Positions 1 to 8,552 of a DNA stretch of 64,000 nucleotides are shown here, piece by piece. The first letter of the stretch is position 1. Each line of letters begins with the position of its first letter. Made by a program: the position numbers and the translations under genes. The notes under the pieces were generated by a model. The model was given only the letters and a program-made list of their open reading frames with translations, was not told the origin of the DNA and did no database searches. The stretch is from Rikenellaceae bacterium (lineage in GTDB: Bacteria; Bacteroidota; Bacteroidia; Bacteroidales; Rikenellaceae), in assembly GCA_015060045.1 (NCBI GenBank), contig SUZH01000001.1:124001-188000 (forward strand). The letters are read 5' to 3'.

Positions 1-1679
1 ATCGTACGCGAGTACGAACCGGGCGACGAATCCGACGTACCGTTCGAGATGATCGAACCGCGGTTCGAGTACTGGAAGTTGTTCTGCTCATACATAGCCT
101 CGATCTCCTCCGGCGTCATACCGTGGGTCGGCGTGTAGAGGTGCTCACCCGAACCGAAGCGGGTGTTCATCTTATACAGATTATAATAGGTACCAATCTC
201 ATTGGTCTTGTCCGTCGAGATCGACTTCGAGTACGAAGCACGAGCGGTCAAACCCTGAAGCGGCTTCCACAGCGCAGCGAAGTCATAAGCGATGTGAACA
301 CCGATGTTCATGTTCGACGACATGTTGCGCTTGTAGTCGCCCAGATCCTGCAGCTCAGCGAAGTGGTACTCCTGATCCTGGCCAACCTGGTCGTTCGATA
401 CACCATAAGTAGCGATGGGATAACCATTTACATACTCCGGCATATAGCGCGGACGCATCATCATCAGACGGTAGTCCTTCTCAGCATTCGAACCTCCCAC
501 CTTGATGTAGGGCGAGTTCTTCTTACCATAGTCACCCGACAGCTGCATACCGGCCGATAGACCCTTACCGATCTTCACGTCGATACCGGCACGATACGAC
601 CAACGATCGTAATCGAGCTTACCGAGGTTACCATCCTGGTTGAAGTACGACAGACCGGCGAAGTAGTTAGCCTTCTCCGTAGCGCCCGATACGTTCAGCG
701 AGTGCTGGTGCGTAACGGCTGCCTCCCAATACTTGTCGAGCAGGTTGTAATCCAGACCCTTCATAGCGGCCAACTCGTCAGCCTGGAAGAGGTCGAACTT
801 CTTATCGATGTTGGTGTTGGTGGGGTCGGCTGCCGTAACAGCATTCCACAACTTACCATACTGATAAGCGTTCAACATGTCGGGGTGCGAGAAGGTATCG
901 GCGATACCGACCGTACCGCTATACGAAATCTGCGGCGTACCCAGCTTACCCTTCTTCGTCGTCACGAGGATAACACCGTTAGCTGCACGCGAACCGTAAA
1001 CTGCAGCCGAGGCATCCTTCAGCACCGAGATATTCTCGATCATCGAGGGGTCGATGTTGTTGAAGGCCTCTGCACCGAGGTTCTGGTACGTGTTACCAAC
1101 CTTCACGTCATTCGGGTAGATGTAACCATCGATTACGTAGAGCGGCTGCTGTGCCGTTACACCTACAGCGCCCAGATCGTTGGCACCACGGATGTAGATC
1201 GAAGCGGCCTCACCCGGACGGCTCTCACCACCCGAAACCGATACACCATTGATAAGACCCGACAGCGTCGAAGCGAGGTTACCCGACGAAAGGTCGGCGA
1301 TGTCGTCCATCGGCACCGAAGCTACCGAACCGGTCAGGGTCGCCTTCTTCTGCGTACCGTAACCGACAACGACTACCTCTTCAATGTTCTGACGGTCCTC
1401 CTTCAGAACGATCTGCGTCTTGGCAAGATCCGAAATCTCCTCGGTTACATAACCGATGAACGAGATCTGAACCAATGCCTTGTCAGGCACGGGCAGTACG
1501 AAATCACCGTCCACACCCGTCGTGGTACCAATCGTGGTACCCTTCACGATTACCGTAGCACCGATGACGGGCTGACCCAATTCATCGACTACAGTACCTT
1601 TATACTGTGTCTGTGCCGAAGCCGACAGCACGAAGAGTGCCATCACAAAACTCAGGCAGATACCCAATACTTTCTTCAT
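1..1679 (-). CDS. SusC-like TonB-dependent outer-membrane receptor (N-terminal ~560 residues, cut by window edge)
   Basis: Outer-membrane transporter of the SusC/RagA family; only the N-terminal part lies in the window and the frame runs open off base 1. It begins with a signal peptide ending near SASAQ, followed by a carboxypeptidase-D-like regulatory domain (about residues 25-100), the EEVVVVGYGTQKK motif typical of SusC proteins, and a TonB plug domain with the LYVIDGY and SVLKDASAAVYGSRAANGV signatures. The start at 1679 follows the stop of the upstream DUF5123-like lipoprotein by 33 bases, so the two are probably cotranscribed. It is clearly paralogous to the SusC on the other side of the divergent promoter region (5151-8540). 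A SusD partner is expected beyond the window edge but cannot be seen. Confidence 0.93.
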   Translation of the reverse strand, partial: MKKVLGICLSFVMALFVLSASAQTQYKGTVVDELGQPVIGATVIVKGTTIGTTTGVDGDFVLPVPDKALVQISFIGYVTEEISDLAKTQIVLKEDRQNIEEVVVVGYGTQKKATLTGSVASVPMDDIADLSSGNLASTLSGLINGVSVSGGESRPGEAASIYIRGANDLGAVGVTAQQPLYVIDGYIYPNDVKVGNTYQNLGAEAFNNIDPSMIENISVLKDASAAVYGSRAANGVILVTTKKGKLGTPQISYSGTVGIADTFSHPDMLNAYQYGKLWNAVTAADPTNTNIDKKFDLFQADELAAMKGLDYNLLDKYWEAAVTHQHSLNVSGATEKANYFAGLSYFNQDGNLGKLDYDRWSYRAGIDVKIGKGLSAGMQLSGDYGKKNSPYIKVGGSNAEKDYRLMMMRPRYMPEYVNGYPIATYGVSNDQVGQDQEYHFAELQDLGDYKRNMSSNMNIGVHIAYDFAALWKPLQGLTARASYSKSISTDKTNEIGTYYNLYKMNTRFGSGEHLYTPTHGMTPEEIEAMYEQNNFQYSNRGSIISNGTSDSSPGSYSRT

Positions 1680-1712
1680 AATTGTATTCTTTCTTTTGTG
1701 TTAGCACTTCCG

Positions 1713-3224
1713 TTAGTTCAACCAGCGCGGGTCACCGATCGTCGACGAGATCGTACCCGTTGCCTTGAAGTTCACACCACCGTTGGGCTGCGTGAGATCC
1801 ATTGCCTTGAAGATGTTGTCATCCGTGAAGCCCATGTTCTCCTCCGTAGCAATCTCCTTCTTATCGGTACTATCCACCGAGTTAAATACACCCCAGATCG
1901 TGTTGTTCTTCCATACATAGGTACCACCACGCTTTACCTTCTGCAGACGGTAGCAATCCCAGAAGTTCGTGTTCTCGAACGTGATTACATACTGGTTCTT
2001 GTTGGCGATGTTGTTACCAAAGTCCTTGCGGGGAACCATACGAACGAGGGTCGAGTTCTTGATGTCGAATACACCATTGTACGAACCTACGGCCTTATCG
2101 ATCGACTGGTTAGCAAAGCGGATGAAGTAGTTCTTATCCTTCAGCGTAGCCGACTCGTAGCGGTTCCAAACCGTCGAGTTAAGCACGTAGGTATTCAGGA
2201 TAGCACCATACCACGAAACACCCTCTGCACCATTTACAACACCCTTGTTCTGCCATGCGTTGATGAAGGTCGTCCACTGGTCGTCATTCTTGTTGTTGAG
2301 CTGTACCATGCAATCCGACATACGGAACTCCTTGATACCCCATGCACCGTGACCGATGTTGAAGAGCGACTTAGCAAGCTCGCGTACCCAGCACGACTCA
2401 ATGCGAATCGGATAGGGGCACTGCATCACCTTGTTCGAGTTTACGGGAACATCCGTGCGCGTCTTGTCCATCTCGATCAGACCATACGTTGCCGTCATAG
2501 CCTCGCAGTCGAAGTTCACGTTCTTGATCTTCAGACCGGCAGCAGGCATCAGACAACCCTTCTCACCTACCGTTACAACGGGGCGAACACCCTGCGTACC
2601 GCGCAGACGAATGGGAACCAGACCCGACTTAGCAGGAGCGTCGAGCGTATAGGCAGCACCGCGCTCCAAGTCGAATGCCCACTCAAAGTTGGGATCGGCA
2701 GCAATGGCAGCCATATACTCCGACTCGTGCTCAACCATCCAATTGGTGATGTACTGACCAATCTCCGTACCTGCGGGGATCGTCTGACCACCGATCATCG
2801 ACGAGTAAGGAACCGTCGTAGCGCTTGCAGCACCGGCGTTGTTGTACTTCTCGTTAGCGAGCGTCAACACGCTAACCTCATAGTTGGTGTCCTCGGCAAG
2901 CGGGAAGAGCAGCGAGCAACCGTCTACGGTCTCGTGATCCACCACTACCTCGGGGTTCTCGGGGTCGTTTACGTTCAGTACCGTGACCTCATAACCACCG
3001 GCACCCATCGAAACGGGCCACTGAACCTTCACCTGCTCGTTACCGCTGGCATCCGTTGCCAGGCTGAATGCGATCGATTCAGCAGCGGGCGACTCAAGCT
3101 GAACGCCGCTTACACCCGACGTCCAAGTCTCATCATCGACACCCTGTGCGCACGATACGGCAAACATGGCCATCGCAGCGCAGCAAATGCCTCCGAAGAG
3201 CTTTTTCAAAGTCATCTTTTTCAT
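1713..3224 (-). CDS. DUF5123/DUF4957-like surface lipoprotein of a SusC/D locus
   Basis: Predicted lipoprotein of 503 residues with lipobox FAVSC (Cys25), so probably anchored in the outer membrane. After the signal peptide comes a fibronectin-III-like segment (about 40-130) and then a long region rich in N and short beta stretches that looks like a right-handed beta-helix. This layout matches the DUF4957/DUF5123 proteins that accompany SusC/SusD in pectin-type loci; the family name is from recall and the glycan-binding role is inferred. It is first in a minus-strand operon with the SusC at 1-1679. It is a diverged paralogue of the plus-strand gene at 3627-5123: the C termini (GGVNFKA, SSTIGDPRWL) and the first roughly 40 codons are alike while the middle is much less so. 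Confidence 0.75.
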   Translation of the reverse strand: MKKMTLKKLFGGICCAAMAMFAVSCAQGVDDETWTSGVSGVQLESPAAESIAFSLATDASGNEQVKVQWPVSMGAGGYEVTVLNVNDPENPEVVVDHETVDGCSLLFPLAEDTNYEVSVLTLANEKYNNAGAASATTVPYSSMIGGQTIPAGTEIGQYITNWMVEHESEYMAAIAADPNFEWAFDLERGAAYTLDAPAKSGLVPIRLRGTQGVRPVVTVGEKGCLMPAAGLKIKNVNFDCEAMTATYGLIEMDKTRTDVPVNSNKVMQCPYPIRIESCWVRELAKSLFNIGHGAWGIKEFRMSDCMVQLNNKNDDQWTTFINAWQNKGVVNGAEGVSWYGAILNTYVLNSTVWNRYESATLKDKNYFIRFANQSIDKAVGSYNGVFDIKNSTLVRMVPRKDFGNNIANKNQYVITFENTNFWDCYRLQKVKRGGTYVWKNNTIWGVFNSVDSTDKKEIATEENMGFTDDNIFKAMDLTQPNGGVNFKATGTISSTIGDPRWLN

Positions 3225-3249
3225 AGGCTGTTAGTTTTAATGAATTAAT
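3131..3249. repeat. Left arm of inverted repeat shared by the two divergent DUF5123-like genes
   Basis: The reverse complement of this segment matches 3602-3720. Bases 3201-3249 and 3602-3650 are identical over 49 positions, covering the last 5' UTR bases, the start codon and codons 1-8; the remaining 70 bases differ at roughly eight sites. The arms flank 352 bp of intergenic DNA. See the finding on possible recombination. Confidence 0.9.
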
Positions 3250-3601
3250 TTGGTTTGATTGATAAATTTGGTTATCTAAAATTTTCGTAGTTGGAGCGTT
3301 CCGCATTCGTTATACCTAAAAAGCGAATAAAATATGCGGACGATGTGATATTTGAAAAAAGGTTGAAGTTAAAGTGTTCTTTTAGTTAAAATGTTGGTAA
3401 TTAGGTTGTTTGTTTGGTTTTAGGTTGCAGCATAGGCGCAACAAGGCCTATGCTTTAGAATACAAAGATAGCAAGATTTTTCGCATTGAAAAAATTTTCG
3501 CCAAAAAAGTGTGAAAAAATTGACCCAGAAGCCCTTTATGGTCCATTTTGTCGCTTTATAGGCCAAATCGAAACACCCGGATTGATGACCCAAAATGTGT
3601 C
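3250..3601. other. AT-rich divergent promoter region between two SusC operons
   Basis: No gene is seen here. The stretch is AT-rich and must contain the promoters of both divergent operons. A minus-strand TATCTTTG box lies at 3463-3470, and an 8-bp perfect hairpin (3430-3437 with 3446-3453) sits where the minus-strand transcript would begin. I could not find an equally good -7 box for the plus-strand operon. Confidence 0.6.
3463..3470 (-). promoter_or_regulatory. Bacteroidetes -7 box for the minus-strand DUF5123-SusC operon
   Basis: The minus strand reads TATCTTTG, a match to TAnnTTTG. The -33 position is only T-rich. Transcription would start near 3456, giving a leader of about 230 nt before the ATG at 3224. 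Confidence 0.55.
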
Positions 3602-3720
3602 ATTAATTCATTAAAACTAACAGCCTATGAAAAAGATGACTTTGAAAAAGTTCTTCGGAGGCATTTGCTGTGCAGCGATGGCATTGTTTGCCGTATCGTG
3701 CGCACAAGGTGCCGATGAGG
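3602..3720. repeat. Right arm of inverted repeat shared by the two divergent DUF5123-like genes
   Basis: Inverted copy of 3131-3249. Identity includes non-coding bases immediately upstream of the ATG, so protein-level selection alone does not explain it. Confidence 0.9.
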
Positions 3721-5123
3721 AGGTTTGGTCGGGCGGTGTAACCAACACACAGCTGGAGTCGCCGGAGATTACCGACGCTTGCTTTGACATCGTAGCGACC
3801 AACGATGGCGACATCGTGAAGTTCACCTGGCCTGTTGTCTATGGTGGCGACGGCTACGAGGTGAAGGTGGCCAGCCAGGATACGGGTGAGATGCTTATCG
3901 ACACCCTGATTGACGGCCAGAGCGTAACCTTCCCGATGGTCGAGGACAGCTACTTCGACATCAGCGTGAAGGTGTTCGGCAACGACCGTTACAACAACAA
4001 GGATGCAGCCGAGCCTACGCAGTACACCTACAGCACGTGGGGTACGGTAATCAACATCCCCTCGGGGTCGGAGCTTGCCAGCGAAATCGCTGCCCGCCGC
4101 GTTGACCCGGCCAACCCGACGCTGGGTCTGGTTTACGAGCTGGAGGCCGGTGGTACCTATACGTTGAGCGATGCAGCCGACTTCAACATGGATAAGGTGG
4201 TGCTTCGCGGTAATGCCGACAGCCCCGCCATCGTGACGGTTAGCGGCAACGGCTATCTGATGACGCAGGCCGGTTTGAAGGTTACGAACGTGCGTTTCGA
4301 CTGCACCGAGAGCACCGCTACGGGTTTCATTACGATGCACTCGACGCCCGATGCATCGATTTCGACCGAGTCGCTCGGCTTCAAGGCCGACGGTGCCAAT
4401 CAGGATGCATTTGTGGTGATGAAGCCGATTATTCTGGACAATGTCTGGATTAAGAACCTTCCCAAGTCGCTGCTGTACGACAACCAACTGGCCTATGCAC
4501 TGTATGATTTCCGCATCATCAACTGTCTGATTCAGGTAAACAACGCAAGCAGTGCCACCTTCCTCGACTTCTACGAGAAGGGTAAGCTGATTAAGAACAT
4601 GACCATTCAGAACAACACGATTTGGAATGTTGTACAAAACAAATCGGCCTACTTCATCCGTTACAACAACGCCTCGAACTCGCAGCCCAAGAAGGTCTTC
4701 GGTAACAGCGGCAACTCGATTAAGCACGACTGGTTCAACAACACGTTTGCCAAGATGTTCACCGGCAAGGACTTCGGTAACAACACCACACAGCAGAACA
4801 CGGCCGTTTACACGATGGAGAACAACAACTTCTACGATGTATTCCGCCTCTATCAGTACCTGCACAACAACTGCAAGCGTTACACGAACAACAACGCCAT
4901 CTGGTACAAGCACGCTTCGCCGCAGTCTAACGACTATGGTGGCCGCAAGGATACGAACGGCAACCCCTTTACTACATTGGAGGAGGGTACGACTTTCGTA
5001 ACGGCCGAATCGGAGACAGAGCCGTATCTGCCCGAAATCGACCTCACGGCCGAGAATGGTGGTGTAAACTTCAAGGCTAACGGCGCACTTTCATCGACGA
5101 TTGGTGACCCGCGCTGGTTGTAA
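3627..5123 (+). CDS. DUF5123/DUF4957-like surface lipoprotein of a SusC/D locus
   Basis: Predicted lipoprotein of 498 residues, lipobox FAVSC with Cys25, then a fibronectin-III-like segment (about 35-130) and an Asn-rich beta-helix-like region to the end. First gene of a plus-strand operon with SusC (27 bases downstream) and SusD. Its N terminus is almost the same as that of the divergent paralogue at 1713-3224 at the DNA level, whereas the mature parts share only moderate similarity. A role as surface glycan-binding protein is inferred from operon context; no catalytic motif was recognised. The start ATG is fixed by the lipoprotein signal and by the conserved upstream bases. Confidence 0.75.
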   Translation: MKKMTLKKFFGGICCAAMALFAVSCAQGADEEVWSGGVTNTQLESPEITDACFDIVATNDGDIVKFTWPVVYGGDGYEVKVASQDTGEMLIDTLIDGQSVTFPMVEDSYFDISVKVFGNDRYNNKDAAEPTQYTYSTWGTVINIPSGSELASEIAARRVDPANPTLGLVYELEAGGTYTLSDAADFNMDKVVLRGNADSPAIVTVSGNGYLMTQAGLKVTNVRFDCTESTATGFITMHSTPDASISTESLGFKADGANQDAFVVMKPIILDNVWIKNLPKSLLYDNQLAYALYDFRIINCLIQVNNASSATFLDFYEKGKLIKNMTIQNNTIWNVVQNKSAYFIRYNNASNSQPKKVFGNSGNSIKHDWFNNTFAKMFTGKDFGNNTTQQNTAVYTMENNNFYDVFRLYQYLHNNCKRYTNNNAIWYKHASPQSNDYGGRKDTNGNPFTTLEEGTTFVTAESETEPYLPEIDLTAENGGVNFKANGALSSTIGDPRWL

Positions 5124-5150
5124 TCTCACACATATATAATATAAGAAGAG

Positions 5151-8100
5151 ATGAAGAAAAATTTTATATATAGCTTTTGCCTCTGCCTGGTAGCGATGAT
5201 GTTCTCGCTCACGGCAATGGCACAGACCATGGTCAAGGGTACCGTGGTGGATGAGGCCGGACAACCCGTGATTGGTGCCACGGTCATCGTGAAGGGTACG
5301 ACCATGGGTACGACGACGGGCCTCGACGGCCAGTTCAATGTCGCTGTTCCGCAGAATGGTGCTATCGAGGTTTCGTTCCTGGGTTACATCACCGAGACGG
5401 TTTCGAACCTCAACAATCCGAAGGTGGTTCTGAAGGAGGACCGTCAGAACATCGAGGAGGTAGTCGTAGTGGGTTACGGTACGCAGAAGAAGGCGCACCT
5501 GACCGGTTCGGTGACCTCGGTCGATACGGAGGATATTCAGGATATCGTTTCGGGTGACCTCGGTACGACGCTCCAGGGCCTGATGCCCGGTGTATCGGTA
5601 TCGGGTGGTAACTCGACCCCGGGTGAGCGTTCGCAGATTTTCGTGCGTGGCGCCGGTGACCTGAGCGCACTGAACACGGCCGGTGCCGGTGGTGCGCAGA
5701 CCTTCGTGCAGGAGCCGCTCTATGTGATTGACGGTTACGCCTACCCGAACAGTATCGGTATCGGTAACAACAACAACGTGAACCTCGGTGCAGAGGCCTT
5801 CTCGAACCTCGACCCGACGATGATTGAGTCGATTTCGGTACTGAAGGATGCCTCGGCTGCCGTGTATGGTGCGCGTGCTGCCAACGGTGTTATCCTCGTG
5901 ACGACGAAGCGCGGTAAGGAGGGTGCTCCCCAGATTTCGTATAGCGGTTCGGTGGGTATCTCGAACCAGTCGCACGCCAAGATGTTGAACGCCTACCAGT
6001 ATGGTCGCCTGTACAACATCATGCAGACGGCTGACCCCTACAAGACCAATACGGAGCTCAACACCACGGCCGACCTCTTCCAGCTCGACGAGTTGAACGC
6101 CATGAAGAAGTTGGATTTCAACATGTTGGATGACCACTGGTCGGCTGCCATCAAGCAGAAGCACTCGCTCAACATCACGGGTGCCACGGAGAAGGCCAAC
6201 TACTTTGCCGGTATCGCATTCTTCGACCAGGATGGTAACATCGGTAACTTCATGGACCAGCGTTGGAACTACCGCGCAGGTGCTGATGTAAAGGTAACGA
6301 AGTGGTTGAAGGCCGGTCTCTCGATTACGGGTGACTACGGCAAGAAGACCTCGTCGGTTGTTAAGATTGGCGGTGCAAACCAGCGCAACGACTATAATAT
6401 GCTCCTGATGCGTCCGCGCTACATTCCCGAGTATGTAAACGGTCTGCCGATTGCCGCCTACGGTGTAACGAACGAGGAGGTTGACGGCAACCAGCTCTAC
6501 CACTACAACGAGCTTCAGAACAACGGTGACCGCTCGCGCAACATGACCTCGAACATGAGTATTCAGGGTAATCTGTCGGTAGATTTCGGTGAGGTTTGGA
6601 AGCCCCTGCAGGGTCTGACGGCCCGCCTCAACTACGGTAAGTCGATTACGACCGACAAGACCAACCAGATGACCTCGGAGTTCACGATCTACACGATGAC
6701 CGAGCGTGCCGGTTCGGGTTCGCACCTCTACACCCCGATTCCGGGCCAGGAGGAGGCATGGGAGGCCCTGATGGCACCCGAGAACTTTGTGGCTCTGAAC
6801 CTGACGAACTCGAACGGTGGTGATTCGTCGGCCTTCATCTCGCGTGAGATGGCCCGCACGGACAACTACCAGATCAACTTCCAGGTAAACTACGGCCGCA
6901 CGTTCGGCAAGCACACCGTCGGCGCGATGTTCAACATCGAGAAGTCGGAGTCGGAGTCGGAGTGGTCGTGGGCTACGATCGACGATCCCTATTCGTTCTC
7001 GACCGGTCAGTCGACCACCGCTACGGGTACGAAGGATCTGAAGTTCACCCGCTCGGAGGGTGGTTCGCTCGCCTACCTGGGTCGTGTCAACTACGCTTAC
7101 GATGACAAGTACCTCTTGGAGGGCCTCGTACGTGTCGACTATTCGACCAAGTTTGCCCCGAAGAACTATAAGGGTATTTTCCCGTCGGTTTCGGCCGGTT
7201 GGGTAGTATCGAAGGAGGGTTGGTTCCAGGATAACGTGTCGTGGATCGATTTCCTCAAGCTCCGCGCATCGTTCGGTCTGACGGGTCGCGATAACTGTAC
7301 GCCGTGGCAGTGGATGCAGTCCTACTCGACTTCGGAGGGTACGAAGGGTGGTCCGGTATTCGGTACCGGTATCTCGAACGAGACGCAGAACCACATTACG
7401 ACCAACAAGAACATTGCTGCCGTAAACAGCGACGTACACTGGGATAAGTCGTACAAGATGAACATCGGTATGGATTGGAACCTCCTGCACAACCGTCTCG
7501 GCTTCACGATCGAGGGTTACAAGGAGTGGAACCGCGAGATGTTGATGATTCTGGCCCAGCAGGTTCCCAGCACCGTAGGTACCGCCTCGGCTGCCGTGAA
7601 CATGGGTGAGATGGATTCGTGGGGTCTCGAGTTCTCGGTGAACTGGAGCGACCGCATCGGTAAGGATTTCAAATACAAGATCAACATCAGCACGGGCTAC
7701 TCGGACAACAAGGTTCTCGTAGCCGATTTCGAGACCGATACCGAGAAGATCTACAAGTCGATGCAGAAGGGCGATCGCACGGATATTGGTTCGTGGGGTA
7801 TGCAGTGCATCGGTATGTTCCGCTCGTTCCAGGACATCAATGAGTATGTAGAGAAGTATAACATCACCTCGTATATGGGTATGCCGGTTGAGGATATCCG
7901 TCCGGGTATGTTGATGTACAAGGATGTGCGTGGTGCTCAGTATGATCCCGAGACCAAGACCTACAGCGGTCCCGATGGTTCGGTAAGCGATGAGTACGAC
8001 CAGGTACGTCTCTCGAACCGCTCGAACCCCTATGGTTTGACGGCTAACCTCTCGGCCGAGTGGAAGGGTCTCTCGCTGAACGCCCAGATTTCGGCTTCGT

Positions 8101-8540
8101 GGGGTGGTTACTCGTTCGTACCTAACCAAGCTATCCAGACCGACGACATCGAGGTATTCAACATGCCTTCGTTCTGGAATCCCGACGACGTATATTCGTA
8201 TCAGGACATCTACGACGTAAACGGCCAGCTGCTCATTGCCGAGAATCGCAATACTTCGATGCCGAACCCCGTTTATTCGGATGTAAACGCTCGTCAGTCG
8301 TCGTTCTGGCGCGTGAGCGGTACGCGCGTAAACCTGCGCCGTTTGACGCTGGCCTACTCGCTGCCGAAGAAGTGGTTGCAGCCCATCGGCATCTCGTCGG
8401 TACGTGTCAATGTAACGGGTACCAACCTCTTGAGCTTCTATAACCCCTATCCCGATAAGTTTATGGATCCGCTGGCCGGTTCGTACGGTAACTATCCGAA
8501 CCTGCGCAACTGGACGATCGGTCTTAATGTAAACTTCTAA
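5151..8540 (+). CDS. SusC-like TonB-dependent outer-membrane receptor
   Basis: Full-length SusC/RagA-type TonB-dependent transporter of 1129 residues that would import oligosaccharides with the SusD encoded 12 bases downstream. Visible parts: signal peptide (cleavage after TAMAQ), CarboxypepD-like regulatory domain (about 26-100), EEVVVVGYGTQKK motif, plug domain with LYVIDGYAYP and SVLKDASAAVYGARAANGV, and a long barrel ending in LNVNF with the usual C-terminal Phe. No STN domain precedes the regulatory domain, so there is no sign of direct anti-sigma signalling. It follows the DUF5123-like lipoprotein in the same operon. The substrate is probably a pectic glycan, judging from the nearby PL1 lyase; this is inference. 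Confidence 0.95.
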   Translation: MKKNFIYSFCLCLVAMMFSLTAMAQTMVKGTVVDEAGQPVIGATVIVKGTTMGTTTGLDGQFNVAVPQNGAIEVSFLGYITETVSNLNNPKVVLKEDRQNIEEVVVVGYGTQKKAHLTGSVTSVDTEDIQDIVSGDLGTTLQGLMPGVSVSGGNSTPGERSQIFVRGAGDLSALNTAGAGGAQTFVQEPLYVIDGYAYPNSIGIGNNNNVNLGAEAFSNLDPTMIESISVLKDASAAVYGARAANGVILVTTKRGKEGAPQISYSGSVGISNQSHAKMLNAYQYGRLYNIMQTADPYKTNTELNTTADLFQLDELNAMKKLDFNMLDDHWSAAIKQKHSLNITGATEKANYFAGIAFFDQDGNIGNFMDQRWNYRAGADVKVTKWLKAGLSITGDYGKKTSSVVKIGGANQRNDYNMLLMRPRYIPEYVNGLPIAAYGVTNEEVDGNQLYHYNELQNNGDRSRNMTSNMSIQGNLSVDFGEVWKPLQGLTARLNYGKSITTDKTNQMTSEFTIYTMTERAGSGSHLYTPIPGQEEAWEALMAPENFVALNLTNSNGGDSSAFISREMARTDNYQINFQVNYGRTFGKHTVGAMFNIEKSESESEWSWATIDDPYSFSTGQSTTATGTKDLKFTRSEGGSLAYLGRVNYAYDDKYLLEGLVRVDYSTKFAPKNYKGIFPSVSAGWVVSKEGWFQDNVSWIDFLKLRASFGLTGRDNCTPWQWMQSYSTSEGTKGGPVFGTGISNETQNHITTNKNIAAVNSDVHWDKSYKMNIGMDWNLLHNRLGFTIEGYKEWNREMLMILAQQVPSTVGTASAAVNMGEMDSWGLEFSVNWSDRIGKDFKYKINISTGYSDNKVLVADFETDTEKIYKSMQKGDRTDIGSWGMQCIGMFRSFQDINEYVEKYNITSYMGMPVEDIRPGMLMYKDVRGAQYDPETKTYSGPDGSVSDEYDQVRLSNRSNPYGLTANLSAEWKGLSLNAQISASWGGYSFVPNQAIQTDDIEVFNMPSFWNPDDVYSYQDIYDVNGQLLIAENRNTSMPNPVYSDVNARQSSFWRVSGTRVNLRRLTLAYSLPKKWLQPIGISSVRVNVTGTNLLSFYNPYPDKFMDPLAGSYGNYPNLRNWTIGLNVNF

Positions 8541-8552
8541 CAGAGTACCAAG

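Noticed and set aside
702..3248. An open frame of about 850 codons on the plus strand opposite the partial SusC and DUF5123-like genes
   Set aside because: Shadow of the two minus-strand genes; composition is non-protein-like.
3603..4913. An open frame antisense to the DUF5123-like gene at 3627
   Set aside because: Shadow; its first codons only repeat the inverted-repeat arm.
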